Positions 36,109 to 46,073 are shown, numbered from the stretch's first letter. The stretch is 64,000 nucleotides of DNA from Parabacteroides sp. AM08-6 (GCF_003473295.1 NZ_QRMP01000004.1:1-64000), one strand, 5' to 3'. A program made the numbers and translations. Notes: a model not told the origin generated them from the letters alone.

Positions 36109-38169
36109 ATGAAACGAATGTTTATAACCCTGTTGGTATTCCTGTTAATAAACAGTTATCAACTTAAAAGCCAGATAATCTCTTCTGTTGATAAATGGAT
36201 GAACTATCTGGAAGAAATGGCTACCGAGACAGAAAATGAGGAACAGATAGAAACACTTTACGCTGACCTTTCCTACCTTTCCGAACATCCGTTCGATTTG
36301 AATACAGTGACAGAAGAACAGTTGAAAAAACTTCCTTTCCTTTCCGATTTGCAAATAGAGAAGTTGTTGGAATACCGGTTGCGTTATGGTAAAATGATTA
36401 CTCTCTATGAACTTAAGAATGTTGAGGCCTTCGATTTCCAAACGATATCTTTGTTGATTTCTTTTGTTTATATTGACAATAAAATTGTTGATAAGCATCC
36501 GGTTAAAGTTAAGAATTTGTTGAAATATGGTTCTAATGAACTGCAAATCAGATATGATAGATGTTTTCAACAGAAGAAAGGATATTGTTCATATCCGGAT
36601 AGTATTATGGAACAATATCCGAACAGAAAATATACAGGCGAACCGTTTTATCACTCTTTGCGGTATGGATATACTTTCGACGATAAGATACAGTTTGGAG
36701 TAGTAGCGGAAAAAGATGCGGGAGAACCTTTTTGGAACGAATATCATAAGGGCTATGATTATTACTCTGCCCATGTTTTTCTAAAGGGTATGAATAAGGT
36801 GTTGAAAAGTCTGGCAATAGGGGATTATAAAGTCTCTTTCGGACAGGGATTGGTGATAAGCCATGATTTTACTCCCGGCCGTAGCGCTTTGGTCGTGCAG
36901 GCTGAAAGACGAAGTAATGGTTTTCGGCGTCACTTTTCAACCAATGAGCATGATTTTCTTCGGGGAACTGCATTGACGATTTCGATAAAGAAATTCGATA
37001 TAAATATGTTTTATTCCTATAGAAAATTGGATGCGGGTGTAGATAGCAACCGGATAAGTTCATTCAAAACGGATGGTTTGCATCGATTGATAAGGGACAG
37101 GGAAAAGATGCGTACGCTTGCCATGCAAGCGTATGGAGGAAATATCCGGTATGCGACTCCGGATATTTGCGTAGGAGTAACAGCTCTTTCCTATTCTTTC
37201 GGGAATAAAGAGGTACAGCCGGATTTGGAGCCTTACAATCTTTATTATTTCCGGGGTAAACGAAATGTGAATATAAGTATGGATTATCTGTTGAAAAACC
37301 GGTGGATTAAGTTTTACGGTGAAACGGCTTTATCGGCTAATGGAGCGGTTGCCACATTGAATGCTTTGCAACTTACGCCGGCTTCTTACTTTTCTTTTCT
37401 GTTGCTGCACCGGTATTACGACCGGAAGTATCAGGCTTTTTTCGGTAATGCTTTTGCACAGGGGTCTGCTGTTCAAAATGAACAAGGGCTATATATGGGA
37501 CTGCAATGGGTGCCTGTGGCTCACTGGAAATTGTCAGCTTACGCGGATATGTTTCGTTTTCCTTGGTTGAAATATGGAATAGATGCGGCTTCAACAGGAA
37601 AAGAATATATGTTGCAGGCAGATTATAATTTGAGTAAGGATATTTCTTTATACCTGCGTTATAAGTATAAACAGAAAGATAAAAACCAAACAATTGAGAA
37701 CGAAACTTCACTTTTTATACTCCCTTATGTACAGCAAAGGTTCAGGCTACAACTTTTGTATGCTGTTTCTCCTGTCATCTTATTGCGGACTTCAATGGAT
37801 GGTATTTTATACAAGGAAACGCAAAAACAAAGTACCGGGTGGATGATAGCACAGAGTATGGGCTGGAAACCAGGCAGACTTCCTTTCCAGGCGGATTTGT
37901 ATGCGGCTTTCTTTTTTACGGATGATTATCAAAGTCGGATAAGTTCGTATGAAAAGAATATCCTGTACGCCTTCAATATGCCTTCCTTCTACGGAAAAGG
38001 GTTTCGTTGTTCGTTTTCTTTCAAATGGGAGATATTGGAATATCTTTCTCTTTCTGCTAAATGGGCCTGTACTTATTATCCGGACAAGGAAGTGATAGGT
38101 ACAAACCAGGAAGAGATAAACGGGCCTGTAAAAATGGATTTGTATGCTTTGTTGCGTTGGAAATTTTAA
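36109..38169 (+). CDS. Helix-hairpin-helix plus outer-membrane barrel protein
   Basis: The protein has 686 residues from the ATG at 36109. A signal peptide (MKRMFITLLVFLLINSYQL) is followed by a ComEA-like helix-hairpin-helix segment (about 40-125: LSEHPFDLNTVTEEQLKKLP, then LPFLSDLQIEKLLEYRLRYG and LYELKNVEAF). The rest (about 150-686) looks like a large barrel with many Tyr- and Phe-rich strands and ends in a terminal Phe (LLRWKF). Similar proteins are found across Bacteroidetes with no settled role. HhH units usually bind DNA, so a periplasmic DNA-binding or uptake-linked role is possible but unproved. It is cotranscribed with the barrel gene upstream. Confidence 0.7.
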   Translation: MKRMFITLLVFLLINSYQLKSQIISSVDKWMNYLEEMATETENEEQIETLYADLSYLSEHPFDLNTVTEEQLKKLPFLSDLQIEKLLEYRLRYGKMITLYELKNVEAFDFQTISLLISFVYIDNKIVDKHPVKVKNLLKYGSNELQIRYDRCFQQKKGYCSYPDSIMEQYPNRKYTGEPFYHSLRYGYTFDDKIQFGVVAEKDAGEPFWNEYHKGYDYYSAHVFLKGMNKVLKSLAIGDYKVSFGQGLVISHDFTPGRSALVVQAERRSNGFRRHFSTNEHDFLRGTALTISIKKFDINMFYSYRKLDAGVDSNRISSFKTDGLHRLIRDREKMRTLAMQAYGGNIRYATPDICVGVTALSYSFGNKEVQPDLEPYNLYYFRGKRNVNISMDYLLKNRWIKFYGETALSANGAVATLNALQLTPASYFSFLLLHRYYDRKYQAFFGNAFAQGSAVQNEQGLYMGLQWVPVAHWKLSAYADMFRFPWLKYGIDAASTGKEYMLQADYNLSKDISLYLRYKYKQKDKNQTIENETSLFILPYVQQRFRLQLLYAVSPVILLRTSMDGILYKETQKQSTGWMIAQSMGWKPGRLPFQADLYAAFFFTDDYQSRISSYEKNILYAFNMPSFYGKGFRCSFSFKWEILEYLSLSAKWACTYYPDKEVIGTNQEEINGPVKMDLYALLRWKF

Positions 38170-38177
38170 TAGCTTTG
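38170..38177 (+). promoter_or_regulatory. -7 element (TAGCTTTG) for the radical SAM gene
   Basis: A TAnnTTTG match directly after the preceding stop codon, 66 bases before the radical SAM ATG. Confidence 0.45.
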
Positions 38178-38242
38178 CGATAATATTCGTTAGAATTGCA
38201 TAATCCTGCCGGATTTGTCGAACTTGAAAAATAATTAAGATT

Positions 38243-39022
38243 ATGTCTACAATCCTTTTTGATAAAATAGTTTTCGGACCCATACGCAGTCGTCGGTTAG
38301 GTGTTTCTTTAGGAATGAATTTGTTGCCTACGGATGGGAAGCTTTGCTCGTTCAATTGTATTTATTGCGAATGCGGGCTGAATGAAGAACGCCGTACTCA
38401 CAGTAAACTGCCGACCCGGCAGGAAGTGAAAGAAGCGTTGATACAAAAACTTACCGCTATGCAAGCCGAAGGTGTCGCCCCTGATGTCATTACTTTTGCA
38501 GGTAACGGAGAACCGACCATGCATCCTGAATTCGGAGGTATTATTGACGATACGCTTGCTACCCGCGACCGGTTTTTCCCGAAAGCGAAAATAGCCGTTC
38601 TCTCCAATTCCACCATGCTTCACAAAGAAGATGTGTTCCAAGCATTGAATAAGATTGAAGATAATATCATGAAATTAGATTCTGTATCGGATGACCGTAT
38701 CCGGCAGTTGAACGTTCCGAATGCTCCTTCTTTTACATTTGATAAGTTGTTGAAACAACTTTGCCGCTTTGACGGAAATGTAATCATACAAACCATGTTC
38801 CTGAAAGGCGAATTGAATGGTGAAAGTGTGGATAATACCACCGAACCGGAAATAGCCGGATGGTTGGAAGCCCTGAAAAAAATAAAACCGAAAAAAGTAA
38901 TGATTTATACTGTCGACCGGGAAACACCTGTAAAAGCTCTTCGAAAGGTAACAAAGGAAGAATTGGAAATTATAGCCTGTCGCGCCCGGAAAGAAGGTTT
39001 TGAAGTTTCGGTTTCTGCTTGA
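38243..39022 (+). CDS. Radical SAM protein
   Basis: The protein has 259 residues. The [4Fe-4S] motif is C35-SFN-C39-IY-C42, followed by the SAM-binding ITFAGNGEPTMHPEF segment and TVDRETPVKALRKV near the C-terminus. The N-terminus, FGPIRSRRLGVSLGMNLLP, is typical of a widespread group annotated only as radical SAM proteins. There is no C-terminal SPASM-type cysteine cluster, so it is not a clear sulfatase maturase. The substrate is unknown. Confidence 0.88.
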   Translation: MSTILFDKIVFGPIRSRRLGVSLGMNLLPTDGKLCSFNCIYCECGLNEERRTHSKLPTRQEVKEALIQKLTAMQAEGVAPDVITFAGNGEPTMHPEFGGIIDDTLATRDRFFPKAKIAVLSNSTMLHKEDVFQALNKIEDNIMKLDSVSDDRIRQLNVPNAPSFTFDKLLKQLCRFDGNVIIQTMFLKGELNGESVDNTTEPEIAGWLEALKKIKPKKVMIYTVDRETPVKALRKVTKEELEIIACRARKEGFEVSVSA

Positions 39023-39081
39023 TAGTATCCTGAAATTGAACCTTTTATAGCATATTGGTAGGCTGAAATGAAATAATAAGG

Positions 39082-39089
39082 TATCTTTG
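39082..39089 (+). promoter_or_regulatory. -7 element (TATCTTTG) for the GH20 gene
   Basis: A TAnnTTTG match 34 bases before the ATG at 39123. The upstream in-frame start at 39087 overlaps this motif and is therefore rejected. Confidence 0.6.
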
Positions 39090-39122
39090 TTGCAACTTAA
39101 TCTATTTAATCTAAAATATATA

Positions 39123-41177
39123 ATGAAAAAGATGATTTTTAGCCTCTGCTTGTTGCTTGCGAGCGGATTGTTGTATGCACGAAAAGCCAATGATGCTTTT
39201 CAGTTATTGCCTAAGCCCCAGTCGGTCGTGCTTCTTTCGGATAAAGGACTTGATTATCGTGAACTTTCTTATGTAATTGCGGATGGGGATACGGAATTTC
39301 CCGTCATGCCTTCTTTGATAGATGGACTTCCCCGTTATAAAAGGGCAGGGAAGGGGATTGTATTGAAATTGTCCGACCGGAATGTTCCGGATTCTCCTGA
39401 AGGATATGTTATGGAAATAACAGCTAAAGGGGTGCAGATAACGTCGCGCGACAAAGCCGGCCTGTTTTACGGTTGTCAGACTTTGGAGCAGTTGATGGAA
39501 GATAGCCGCGATTTTGCTCTGATGATACCTGGCATGCGAATTACTGATTTTCCTACTCTTTCTTATCGGGCGGTTCATCTGGATACCAAGCATCACCTTG
39601 ACAGGATGGAATATTATTACCGGATGATAGACAAATTGGCCCGGTATAAAGTAAATGCCGTTATCTGGGAACTGGAAGATAAACTCCGTTTTACCCGCCG
39701 GCCGGAAATAGCTTCGCCGAATGCTATCAGCAAACAGGAAATGAAAGCCCTTTGCCGTTATGCCAAAGAACGGAATATCGATGTCAGTCCCCTTATCCAA
39801 GGTCTGGGACATGCCGGCTTCATATTGAAAAGGCATTGGGAACTACGGGAAAATCCGGCCAGCGACTGGGAATTTTGCCCTTCCGACCCACGTACATACG
39901 AATTACAATTTGATTTGTATCTGGATGCGCTCGAAGCCATGCCATACGGTAAATACTTGCATGTGGGCGGAGATGAAATCACAGCAATCGGTATAGACGA
40001 CCGTTGTAAAGCGACCGGAAAAACTCCTTTCGAATTGCAAATGTATTGGTTGGAAAAAGTTTGCCGGTTTGCAGTGGAACATGACCGCCAGCCTATCTTC
40101 TGGGACGATATGCCGTTGAAGTATGCAGGAATTTGGACTCCTATGCTGAGTAATATCACTGAAGAGGAAGTAAATAAAACCATGAATATGGATAAACTCG
40201 ATGCTGCCGTCGAACTTTTTCCGAAAGAGTGTATATATATGCGCTGGAATTATGGAGATTCAAATACGCCGGCTCACAGGCGTGTGTTGAAATGGTATAG
40301 TGATAAAGGATTGAAGGTGATGGGAGCAACAGCTGCATCTGCCGGTGATTCGCCTTTTATTCCCCGTGAAGATACAAAGGCCAAATATATTAAAGACTTC
40401 AGCCAATTGGTTGCCGACAATCATCTGGAAGGTATTCTGGCTACAGCTTGGGATGATGGTTCCCCGCATCTTGAAACAGTCTGGCGCGGTTATATCGCTC
40501 AGGGCGAATATGGATGGAACCCTTCGGGACGTGATGTGCCTGCCTTCAAAGCTGCCCATGCACAACGGGAGTTCGGTTTCCGTCCGGAAGAAAACCGGAT
40601 GGTATTCTTGGATGAACTGGAAAAGGCTGTCTTCTTTTTTGATGGGGCACTCGTTACTTCCGGTCATCGGAATCCTGCATACGGGGTAACTGGTTTTAAT
40701 TTAATCGATTTGCCGGACAAGGCTAATCCCGGCGTATGGAGTGATACCTATAAGGAAAAGATAGAAAAAGCCCGTCAGGAAGCCGAACGATACAAGAAGA
40801 TAGCCGGAGGAATAGAAGAAGCCGAACAACATGCTTTACGCAATCGCTATACCTTGGAAGTTTATGAACAGACTAACAACTTACAGAATTTTCCTACCCG
40901 GATTATCTTGGCCCTGGCTGCTTATGACGCGGCAAAGGATGATGCCGCCCGTGATGAGGCAATAAAAGAAATAACTGCCGTATGCGATTATTTCCCGGTT
41001 ATGCGTTCTAAGTTCGAAGCGGTTTATTCACAAACCCGTTTTATGGAAAATCCCGATGGCTACATTGCGGATTTGAACCACCATAACCATCTGTCTGCCC
41101 GTACGCAAAGCAGCGATTGGTGGTTTCTATACGAACAGCCAATGGTTGAAAAAGTGAAAGAGTGGCTGAATAAGTAA
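39123..41177 (+). CDS. GH20 beta-N-acetylhexosaminidase
   Basis: The protein has 684 residues from the ATG at 39123, chosen because it starts a clear signal peptide (MKKMIFSLCLLLASGLLYA) and lies after the -7 element. An N-terminal GH20b-like domain (LLPKPQSVVLL) precedes the catalytic barrel with YRAVHLDTKHHLD and the catalytic pair in HVGGDEI, near residue 285. It should release terminal N-acetylglucosamine or N-acetylgalactosamine from host or bacterial glycans in the periplasm. The C-terminal 150 residues are helical and less typical. Confidence 0.88.
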   Translation: MKKMIFSLCLLLASGLLYARKANDAFQLLPKPQSVVLLSDKGLDYRELSYVIADGDTEFPVMPSLIDGLPRYKRAGKGIVLKLSDRNVPDSPEGYVMEITAKGVQITSRDKAGLFYGCQTLEQLMEDSRDFALMIPGMRITDFPTLSYRAVHLDTKHHLDRMEYYYRMIDKLARYKVNAVIWELEDKLRFTRRPEIASPNAISKQEMKALCRYAKERNIDVSPLIQGLGHAGFILKRHWELRENPASDWEFCPSDPRTYELQFDLYLDALEAMPYGKYLHVGGDEITAIGIDDRCKATGKTPFELQMYWLEKVCRFAVEHDRQPIFWDDMPLKYAGIWTPMLSNITEEEVNKTMNMDKLDAAVELFPKECIYMRWNYGDSNTPAHRRVLKWYSDKGLKVMGATAASAGDSPFIPREDTKAKYIKDFSQLVADNHLEGILATAWDDGSPHLETVWRGYIAQGEYGWNPSGRDVPAFKAAHAQREFGFRPEENRMVFLDELEKAVFFFDGALVTSGHRNPAYGVTGFNLIDLPDKANPGVWSDTYKEKIEKARQEAERYKKIAGGIEEAEQHALRNRYTLEVYEQTNNLQNFPTRIILALAAYDAAKDDAARDEAIKEITAVCDYFPVMRSKFEAVYSQTRFMENPDGYIADLNHHNHLSARTQSSDWWFLYEQPMVEKVKEWLNK

Positions 41178-41249
41178 GCTGTAGGAAATCTTTGAACAGG
41201 TAGTAATGAATATTTCTTTTCTTTACTCCCTTTCTTCTGTTTGCTCCGT

Positions 41250-41289
41250 ATAAAATTTACTTTCCACAATTATGGAAAGTAAATTTTAT
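41250..41289. terminator. 17-bp perfect palindrome between convergent genes
   Basis: The arms 41250-41266 and 41273-41289 are perfectly complementary, with loop CAATTA. It is AT-rich and lies between the ends of the GH20 and SulP genes. It may act as a bidirectional terminator, although no long T run follows. No other feature is seen in the 272-base gap. Confidence 0.55.
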
Positions 41290-41449
41290 AATTGTCTTTC
41301 TTTGTTTCAACAATTATTGAATTGAATTTATATGTAACTGGAAAGTATAATTATTCAAGGCATTTCCGGTAATGGAGATGTCCGGAGAGTATAGGCAAAA
41401 GTAATTCATCCTATGTTTTTATCCTAATAAAAGGACTAGGAAATTGAAT

Positions 41450-43126
41450 TTATTTCACGCTACTCCAAGCCTTTGATACAGCTTCGTTTATATTACTGCA
41501 AATATTGTCGGCACCAATCTTTTTGTCGAAATCGGATTTGATAAGGACACGACGTACTTGTTCGTTTACACCCGACAAAATCAGTTGAATATTCTCAGCA
41601 GCAGATAAGCGATACAAGTTTTCCAAGTTATGCAATCCTGTGGAGTCCATGAACGGAACTTTACGCATGCGGATGATACGGATTTTAGGTTTGTCACCTA
41701 TATTGTGCATGATATCATCGAATTTGCTTGCCACTCCGAAGAAGAACGGCCCATCTATTTCATACACTTCTACCCCTTTGGGCAAGGAGAGTACTTCTTC
41801 ATCATGGTGAATTTCGCTTTCATCCGAAAGGTCGATTTCATCTTTGACAACCGATACGTGAGTCGTTTCGGCTACACGTTTCATAAACAGGAACATGGCT
41901 ATTAGCAAACCGACTTCGATAGCAATCGTCAAGTCGAAAATAACGGTCAAAAAGAATGTTACCAGCAAAACGGATACATCGCTTTTCGGATTTTTCATCA
42001 GCGAACGGAAGGTGCGCCATTCGCTCATATTGTAGGAGACGATAATCAATACACCCGCCAGGCAAGCCATCGGAATATGCTTGGTCAACGGGCCGAGAAA
42101 CAACAAGATAAGCAGTAAAACTACGGCATGAATAATACCGGCTACCGGGGTACGTCCGCCATTGTTAATGTTGGTCATTGTACGTGCAATGGCGCCGGTT
42201 ACAGGGATACCCCCGAAAATAGGAACGATAATATTGGCAGCTCCCTGGGCAATCAGTTCCGTATTCGAATTATGCTTATCACCCGTCACCCCGTCGGCTA
42301 CCGTCGCTGAAAGGAGGGATTCGATAGCTCCCAGCATGGCGATTGTAAAAGCGGAAGGAAGCAATAGATTGATTGTCTCCATATTAAAGTCAATAGGAGA
42401 GGGAGCAGGCAGGGAAGCATTGATACTGAAGCGGTCTCCAATCGTCTCAATCCCTGTAATTCCCAAATGATAACGCATGACATAAACTAGGATTGTCATC
42501 ATTATAATTGCAATCAGTGAACCGGGTATCTTTTTTGAAAATTTAGGGGTGATGGCAATAATCAGGATACTGGCGATGCCGATTACCAGCGACCAGATAT
42601 TAATGGTATGGCAATGTTGGAAATAAGCCATCCATTTGGAAATGAAATCAGCCGGAACTTTATCCATTGTCAGGCCGAAAAGGTCCTTCATTTGCGTAGT
42701 GAAGATAGTAAGTGCAATACCGCTGGTAAATCCTACTACAATAGGGTAGGGAATGAATTTGATAACCGTTCCCAACTTCAAGGCCCCCATAATAACCAGA
42801 ATAATACCGGCTATAATAGTCGCGATAGCCAATCCTTCAATACCGAAAGTCTGTATAATTCCGTAAACGATTACAATAAAAGCTCCTGTCGGTCCTCCGA
42901 TTTGTACGTTGCTTCCCCCCAGCAGGGATACGATAAAGCCTCCGATAATAGCTGTAATCAATCCTTTTTCAGGACTCACTCCTGAAGCGATGCCAAAAGC
43001 AATGGCAAGCGGGAGAGCTACGATACCAACAATGATGCCGGCCATCAAATCGGCCGTGAATTTCTCTTTTGAATAGTTTTTCAGCGCTGTTAATAATTTG
43101 GGCTGAAAATCAAACTTGTTTTTCAT
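41450..43126 (-). CDS. SulP-family anion transporter with STAS domain
   Basis: The protein has 558 residues. A membrane part of 10-14 helices has the SLC26/SulP signature GIIVGIVALPLAIAFGIASG near residue 30 and LLGGSNVQIGGPTGAF. A C-terminal cytoplasmic STAS domain (about 440-558) carries the VPFMDSTG motif. It transports inorganic anions such as sulfate or bicarbonate across the inner membrane; the ion is not certain. It forms a single-gene unit with its own -7 element upstream. Confidence 0.93.
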   Translation of the reverse strand: MKNKFDFQPKLLTALKNYSKEKFTADLMAGIIVGIVALPLAIAFGIASGVSPEKGLITAIIGGFIVSLLGGSNVQIGGPTGAFIVIVYGIIQTFGIEGLAIATIIAGIILVIMGALKLGTVIKFIPYPIVVGFTSGIALTIFTTQMKDLFGLTMDKVPADFISKWMAYFQHCHTINIWSLVIGIASILIIAITPKFSKKIPGSLIAIIMMTILVYVMRYHLGITGIETIGDRFSINASLPAPSPIDFNMETINLLLPSAFTIAMLGAIESLLSATVADGVTGDKHNSNTELIAQGAANIIVPIFGGIPVTGAIARTMTNINNGGRTPVAGIIHAVVLLLILLFLGPLTKHIPMACLAGVLIIVSYNMSEWRTFRSLMKNPKSDVSVLLVTFFLTVIFDLTIAIEVGLLIAMFLFMKRVAETTHVSVVKDEIDLSDESEIHHDEEVLSLPKGVEVYEIDGPFFFGVASKFDDIMHNIGDKPKIRIIRMRKVPFMDSTGLHNLENLYRLSAAENIQLILSGVNEQVRRVLIKSDFDKKIGADNICSNINEAVSKAWSSVK

Positions 43127-43561
43127 CTATCTGCCTATTTATTAAAAAAACGCTGCAAAGGTACAAAAAAACACTCTATTAGATAATAGTCCTTCTATTT
43201 GTTATCCGGCTGAGTAGGATTAGCGGCCTCCTTGCAATTTCGGCTCTACCGTCTCTTTACCGGTTGACAGAATGTTCTTCATTTTACTGTTTTGCAATCG
43301 GATTGATATGTGAAAAAGGGTTACATGTGCGGGTAATTCATTTTACTCGCCATATAAATCCCATTTACCCGCTATAGTAGTGACATTTTGATACTCGTGA
43401 ATCTACATGAATCCTGTGTTGCTAAAAAAATATTATTTATTTGTATTCGAATATTTGTTTTAGTGAAAAACTTTTTGTTGTTTTGCTTTTATCTTTTGAA
43501 AATCAATCAGAATGTGAAATATGGAAGTATTTGTCATGCTGATAATATTAATTTGTATAAT
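43127..43561. other. 435-base gap before the propeller genes
   Basis: It holds the -7 element of the SulP gene at 43156-43163 and an 8-base inverted repeat GCGGGTAA (43329-43336) with TTACCCGC (43365-43372). The right half becomes very AT-rich and blends into the first propeller gene. No coding sequence with family similarity was recognised. Confidence 0.5.
43156..43163 (-). promoter_or_regulatory. -7 element (TACCTTTG) for the SulP gene
   Basis: The motif is read on the minus strand, 30 bases before the ATG. It has the same sequence and about the same spacing as the element before mutS. Confidence 0.55.
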
Positions 43562-44704
43562 ATGAAATCCTTATTTTTAATATTGAGTATTTTTCTTTTG
43601 TTTTCATGTGGTAGTAATCAATTATCAAAAAGTAATGAAGGAGAACGATTGGATTTTAAAAATACAATTAGTGAATCTATGAAATTATCTTTAATAGTAG
43701 ATAGTGTAGAGTTGGTTCCACTTGAGACAAAAGATGATTTTTTAATATCCGGAATTACCAAGATGAGATATGCGGATGGGAAATTTTTTATATTAGATAA
43801 AAATCAAAAATCTATATTTGTGTTTGATAAAAAAGGAAAACCTGTTTTTAAAATAAATAATTATGGAAAAGGGCCTAATGAATATTTGAATATAAGAGGA
43901 TTTGATGTAAATGAAAAAACAAAACAATTGGTTTTTAAAACATTTCCAAATAGATTATATTATTATGACTTTGATGGAAAATTGGTAAAAGAAGAGAATA
44001 TAGATATTGATGCTTTTGACATAGCAATAAGTGATGATGCTTTAATTTTTGATACAGGATATATGACAAATGTATTTGAAAATGAAAGGTTAAAATATTG
44101 GTTTCTTGTAAAATCAATTTCAGATAACCAATATAAAGGTTATAAACCTTTTATTTTTGAAGAGATGGGAGATGTTAGACATACGTACCAGCAATGTAGA
44201 TATTTAATACATAATGGGGATGAGGTTTTGTTTTTTGAACCGTTTTCAAATATAGTATATTCAATAGTAGGAGATAAAGTAAGCGTAAAATATTTTTTTG
44301 ATTTTGGTGATAAAAATATACCAGATGATTTTTTTAGTCAGTATAATGATTTTGAAAAATCTCTTGCTAGATTAGATGATGGTTGTTATAATTATGCTTT
44401 TAATAGTTTATGGGAAAATAATGACTATTTAAGTTTTAATTATGAGTATGCTTCTAATTATTATGCTGTGTGTTATGATAAGAATAAGAAAATATGCTAT
44501 AATAAAGGATGGATGGATGATATTACCTATTGTTGGCCATATATATCAGAGGCTACAGATAATTATTTAATAGGTTATAGGCCTGCAAATGAATTAATGA
44601 ATGAAATTTCTTCTAAAAAATATGTATCAGCACAGAAAGAATATTTATCTTCTATAATTGATGCAGAAAGCAATCCTGTTTTATTTTTATATTATTTCAA
44701 ATAG
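43562..44704 (+). CDS. 6-bladed beta-propeller lipoprotein, AT-rich copy
   Basis: The protein has 380 residues from the ATG at 43562, chosen because it gives a clear lipoprotein signal (MKSLFLILSIFLLFSCGS) and the same length as its tandem neighbour; an in-frame extension to 43388 has no similarity. The body has the VPLETKDDFLISGI, FVFDKKGKPVFKINN and RGFDVNEKTKQL motifs typical of the BF3164-like 6-bladed propeller family. It should be a periplasmic-side or surface lipoprotein of unknown role. The DNA is far more AT-rich than its neighbours (12 G/C in the 60 bases from 43921), which may reflect transfer or relaxed selection. Confidence 0.82.
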   Translation: MKSLFLILSIFLLFSCGSNQLSKSNEGERLDFKNTISESMKLSLIVDSVELVPLETKDDFLISGITKMRYADGKFFILDKNQKSIFVFDKKGKPVFKINNYGKGPNEYLNIRGFDVNEKTKQLVFKTFPNRLYYYDFDGKLVKEENIDIDAFDIAISDDALIFDTGYMTNVFENERLKYWFLVKSISDNQYKGYKPFIFEEMGDVRHTYQQCRYLIHNGDEVLFFEPFSNIVYSIVGDKVSVKYFFDFGDKNIPDDFFSQYNDFEKSLARLDDGCYNYAFNSLWENNDYLSFNYEYASNYYAVCYDKNKKICYNKGWMDDITYCWPYISEATDNYLIGYRPANELMNEISSKKYVSAQKEYLSSIIDAESNPVLFLYYFK

Positions 44705-44771
44705 TAGTTGAATACAAATCTATCTATTAGTGATTTAAAACGAGTATATTAAACCATAAATAATCATCAAC

Positions 44772-45914
44772 ATGAAATTTATTGCCTGTATTACATGTTT
44801 ATTCTTTTTCCTCACATGCAATGGCCAAGAATCGAAAAAGAGCGGGGAAGGGATACGATTGGATTTTACGAAAGCAGCGGATGAGGCAATCAAAATGTCC
44901 TCGGTTATCGATAATGTAAGAGCGATACCGCTTGAAACGAAAGATGATTTTTTAGTTTCTTCTATTTCTAAAATGCGATATGTAGATGAGAAGTTTTTTA
45001 TATTTGATAGTCGGCAAAAAGCCATATTAGTGTTTGATAAGGACGGGAAAGCTCTTTTTAAGATAAATAATAGTGGAGGAGGACCGGATGAGTACGTGGA
45101 AATAAGAGGTTTTGATGTGAATGAGAAGTTGAAACAGATTGTTTTGAATGTTTCTCTTCAAAAACTATTTTTTTATGACTTCGAAGGACATTTGATTAAG
45201 AAGGAAAATTTAAAAATAACTTCAACGGATATCGCTTGGGGGAATGATGCCATGATTTTTGATACGGGACATATGAAAAATGACTATGAAGATACTGAAG
45301 GAGGATATTGCTTTGTTGTGAAACCTGCTTCCGAAGATAAATATAAGGGATACATGCCGTTTAGTTTTGAAGAGATGGGACATCATGTGTATCGTTTCCA
45401 GCAACCCCGGTCTTTTGTTCATGTAGCTGATGAGATTCTGTTTTTCGAACCGTTTTCGAATATGATTTATTCGGTTGTCGGAGATAAAGCCAATGTAAAG
45501 TATTTGCTGGATTTCGGAAATAAGAATATACCTTCCGGTTTCTTTTCCAGGTATAACGATATGGATAAGGCGGTGGATGAATTGGAAGATGGAAGCTATG
45601 CCTATGCTTTTAACAGTGTGTGGGAAAATGATAAATATTTGGGAATAGATTGTACTTATGATGCCGATCATCATACTCTTGTCTATGATAAGCGGCAAAA
45701 GAAACTTTTTACTAAAGGATTGAAGGACGATATTCTTATCTGTTGGCCCGAAGTTGCGGAAGCTACGAATCAATATTTGGTAGGCTATCGTTTTGCAGAT
45801 GACTTGCTTTATCAATTTGATGAGAAAGCTGAGATGCCTGACCTGAAAAGGCAATTATTGACATCAATCAACGAAGAAAGCAACCCGGTCGTGTTTTTAT
45901 ACTATTTCAAGTAA
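44772..45914 (+). CDS. 6-bladed beta-propeller lipoprotein, second copy
   Basis: The protein has 380 residues, with a lipoprotein-type signal (ITCLFFFLTCNGQ). It aligns with the upstream copy over its whole length at roughly 60 percent identity by eye, sharing IPLETKDDFLVSSI, FVEEMG-type turns (FSFEEMGHH), EILFFEPFSN and the same C-terminus ESNPVVFLYYFK. Base composition is closer to the rest of the window (26 G/C in the 60 bases from 45361). The 67-base gap suggests a tandem duplication. Function is unknown. Confidence 0.83.
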   Translation: MKFIACITCLFFFLTCNGQESKKSGEGIRLDFTKAADEAIKMSSVIDNVRAIPLETKDDFLVSSISKMRYVDEKFFIFDSRQKAILVFDKDGKALFKINNSGGGPDEYVEIRGFDVNEKLKQIVLNVSLQKLFFYDFEGHLIKKENLKITSTDIAWGNDAMIFDTGHMKNDYEDTEGGYCFVVKPASEDKYKGYMPFSFEEMGHHVYRFQQPRSFVHVADEILFFEPFSNMIYSVVGDKANVKYLLDFGNKNIPSGFFSRYNDMDKAVDELEDGSYAYAFNSVWENDKYLGIDCTYDADHHTLVYDKRQKKLFTKGLKDDILICWPEVAEATNQYLVGYRFADDLLYQFDEKAEMPDLKRQLLTSINEESNPVVFLYYFK

Positions 45915-46007
45915 TTCCTTGAGAGAAGGAGTGAAACATCGATTTCTTCTATGGAGAGATTGATATATTTTATGTGGATTGATTTGTTTTTCAGTAAAAC
46001 AATTTCA

Positions 46008-46015
46008 TACCTTTG
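46008..46015 (+). promoter_or_regulatory. -7 element (TACCTTTG) for rubrerythrin
   Basis: A TAnnTTTG match 59 bases before the ATG, with TTTG about 21 bases further upstream as a possible -33 element. Confidence 0.55.
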
Positions 46016-46073
46016 GATGTTATTTTCTTAGGGCGATAGACAAACTCATTTTATATATACATATATTAGCATT

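Noticed and set aside
43329..43372. Inverted repeat GCGGGTAA/TTACCCGC as an attachment site or small RNA
   Set aside because: Only 8 base pairs, no integrase or mobile gene nearby and no promoter-terminator pair around it.
43388..43561. N-terminal extension of the first propeller gene
   Set aside because: The internal ATG gives a proper lipoprotein signal and equal length to the paralogue; the extension places this signal inside the protein.
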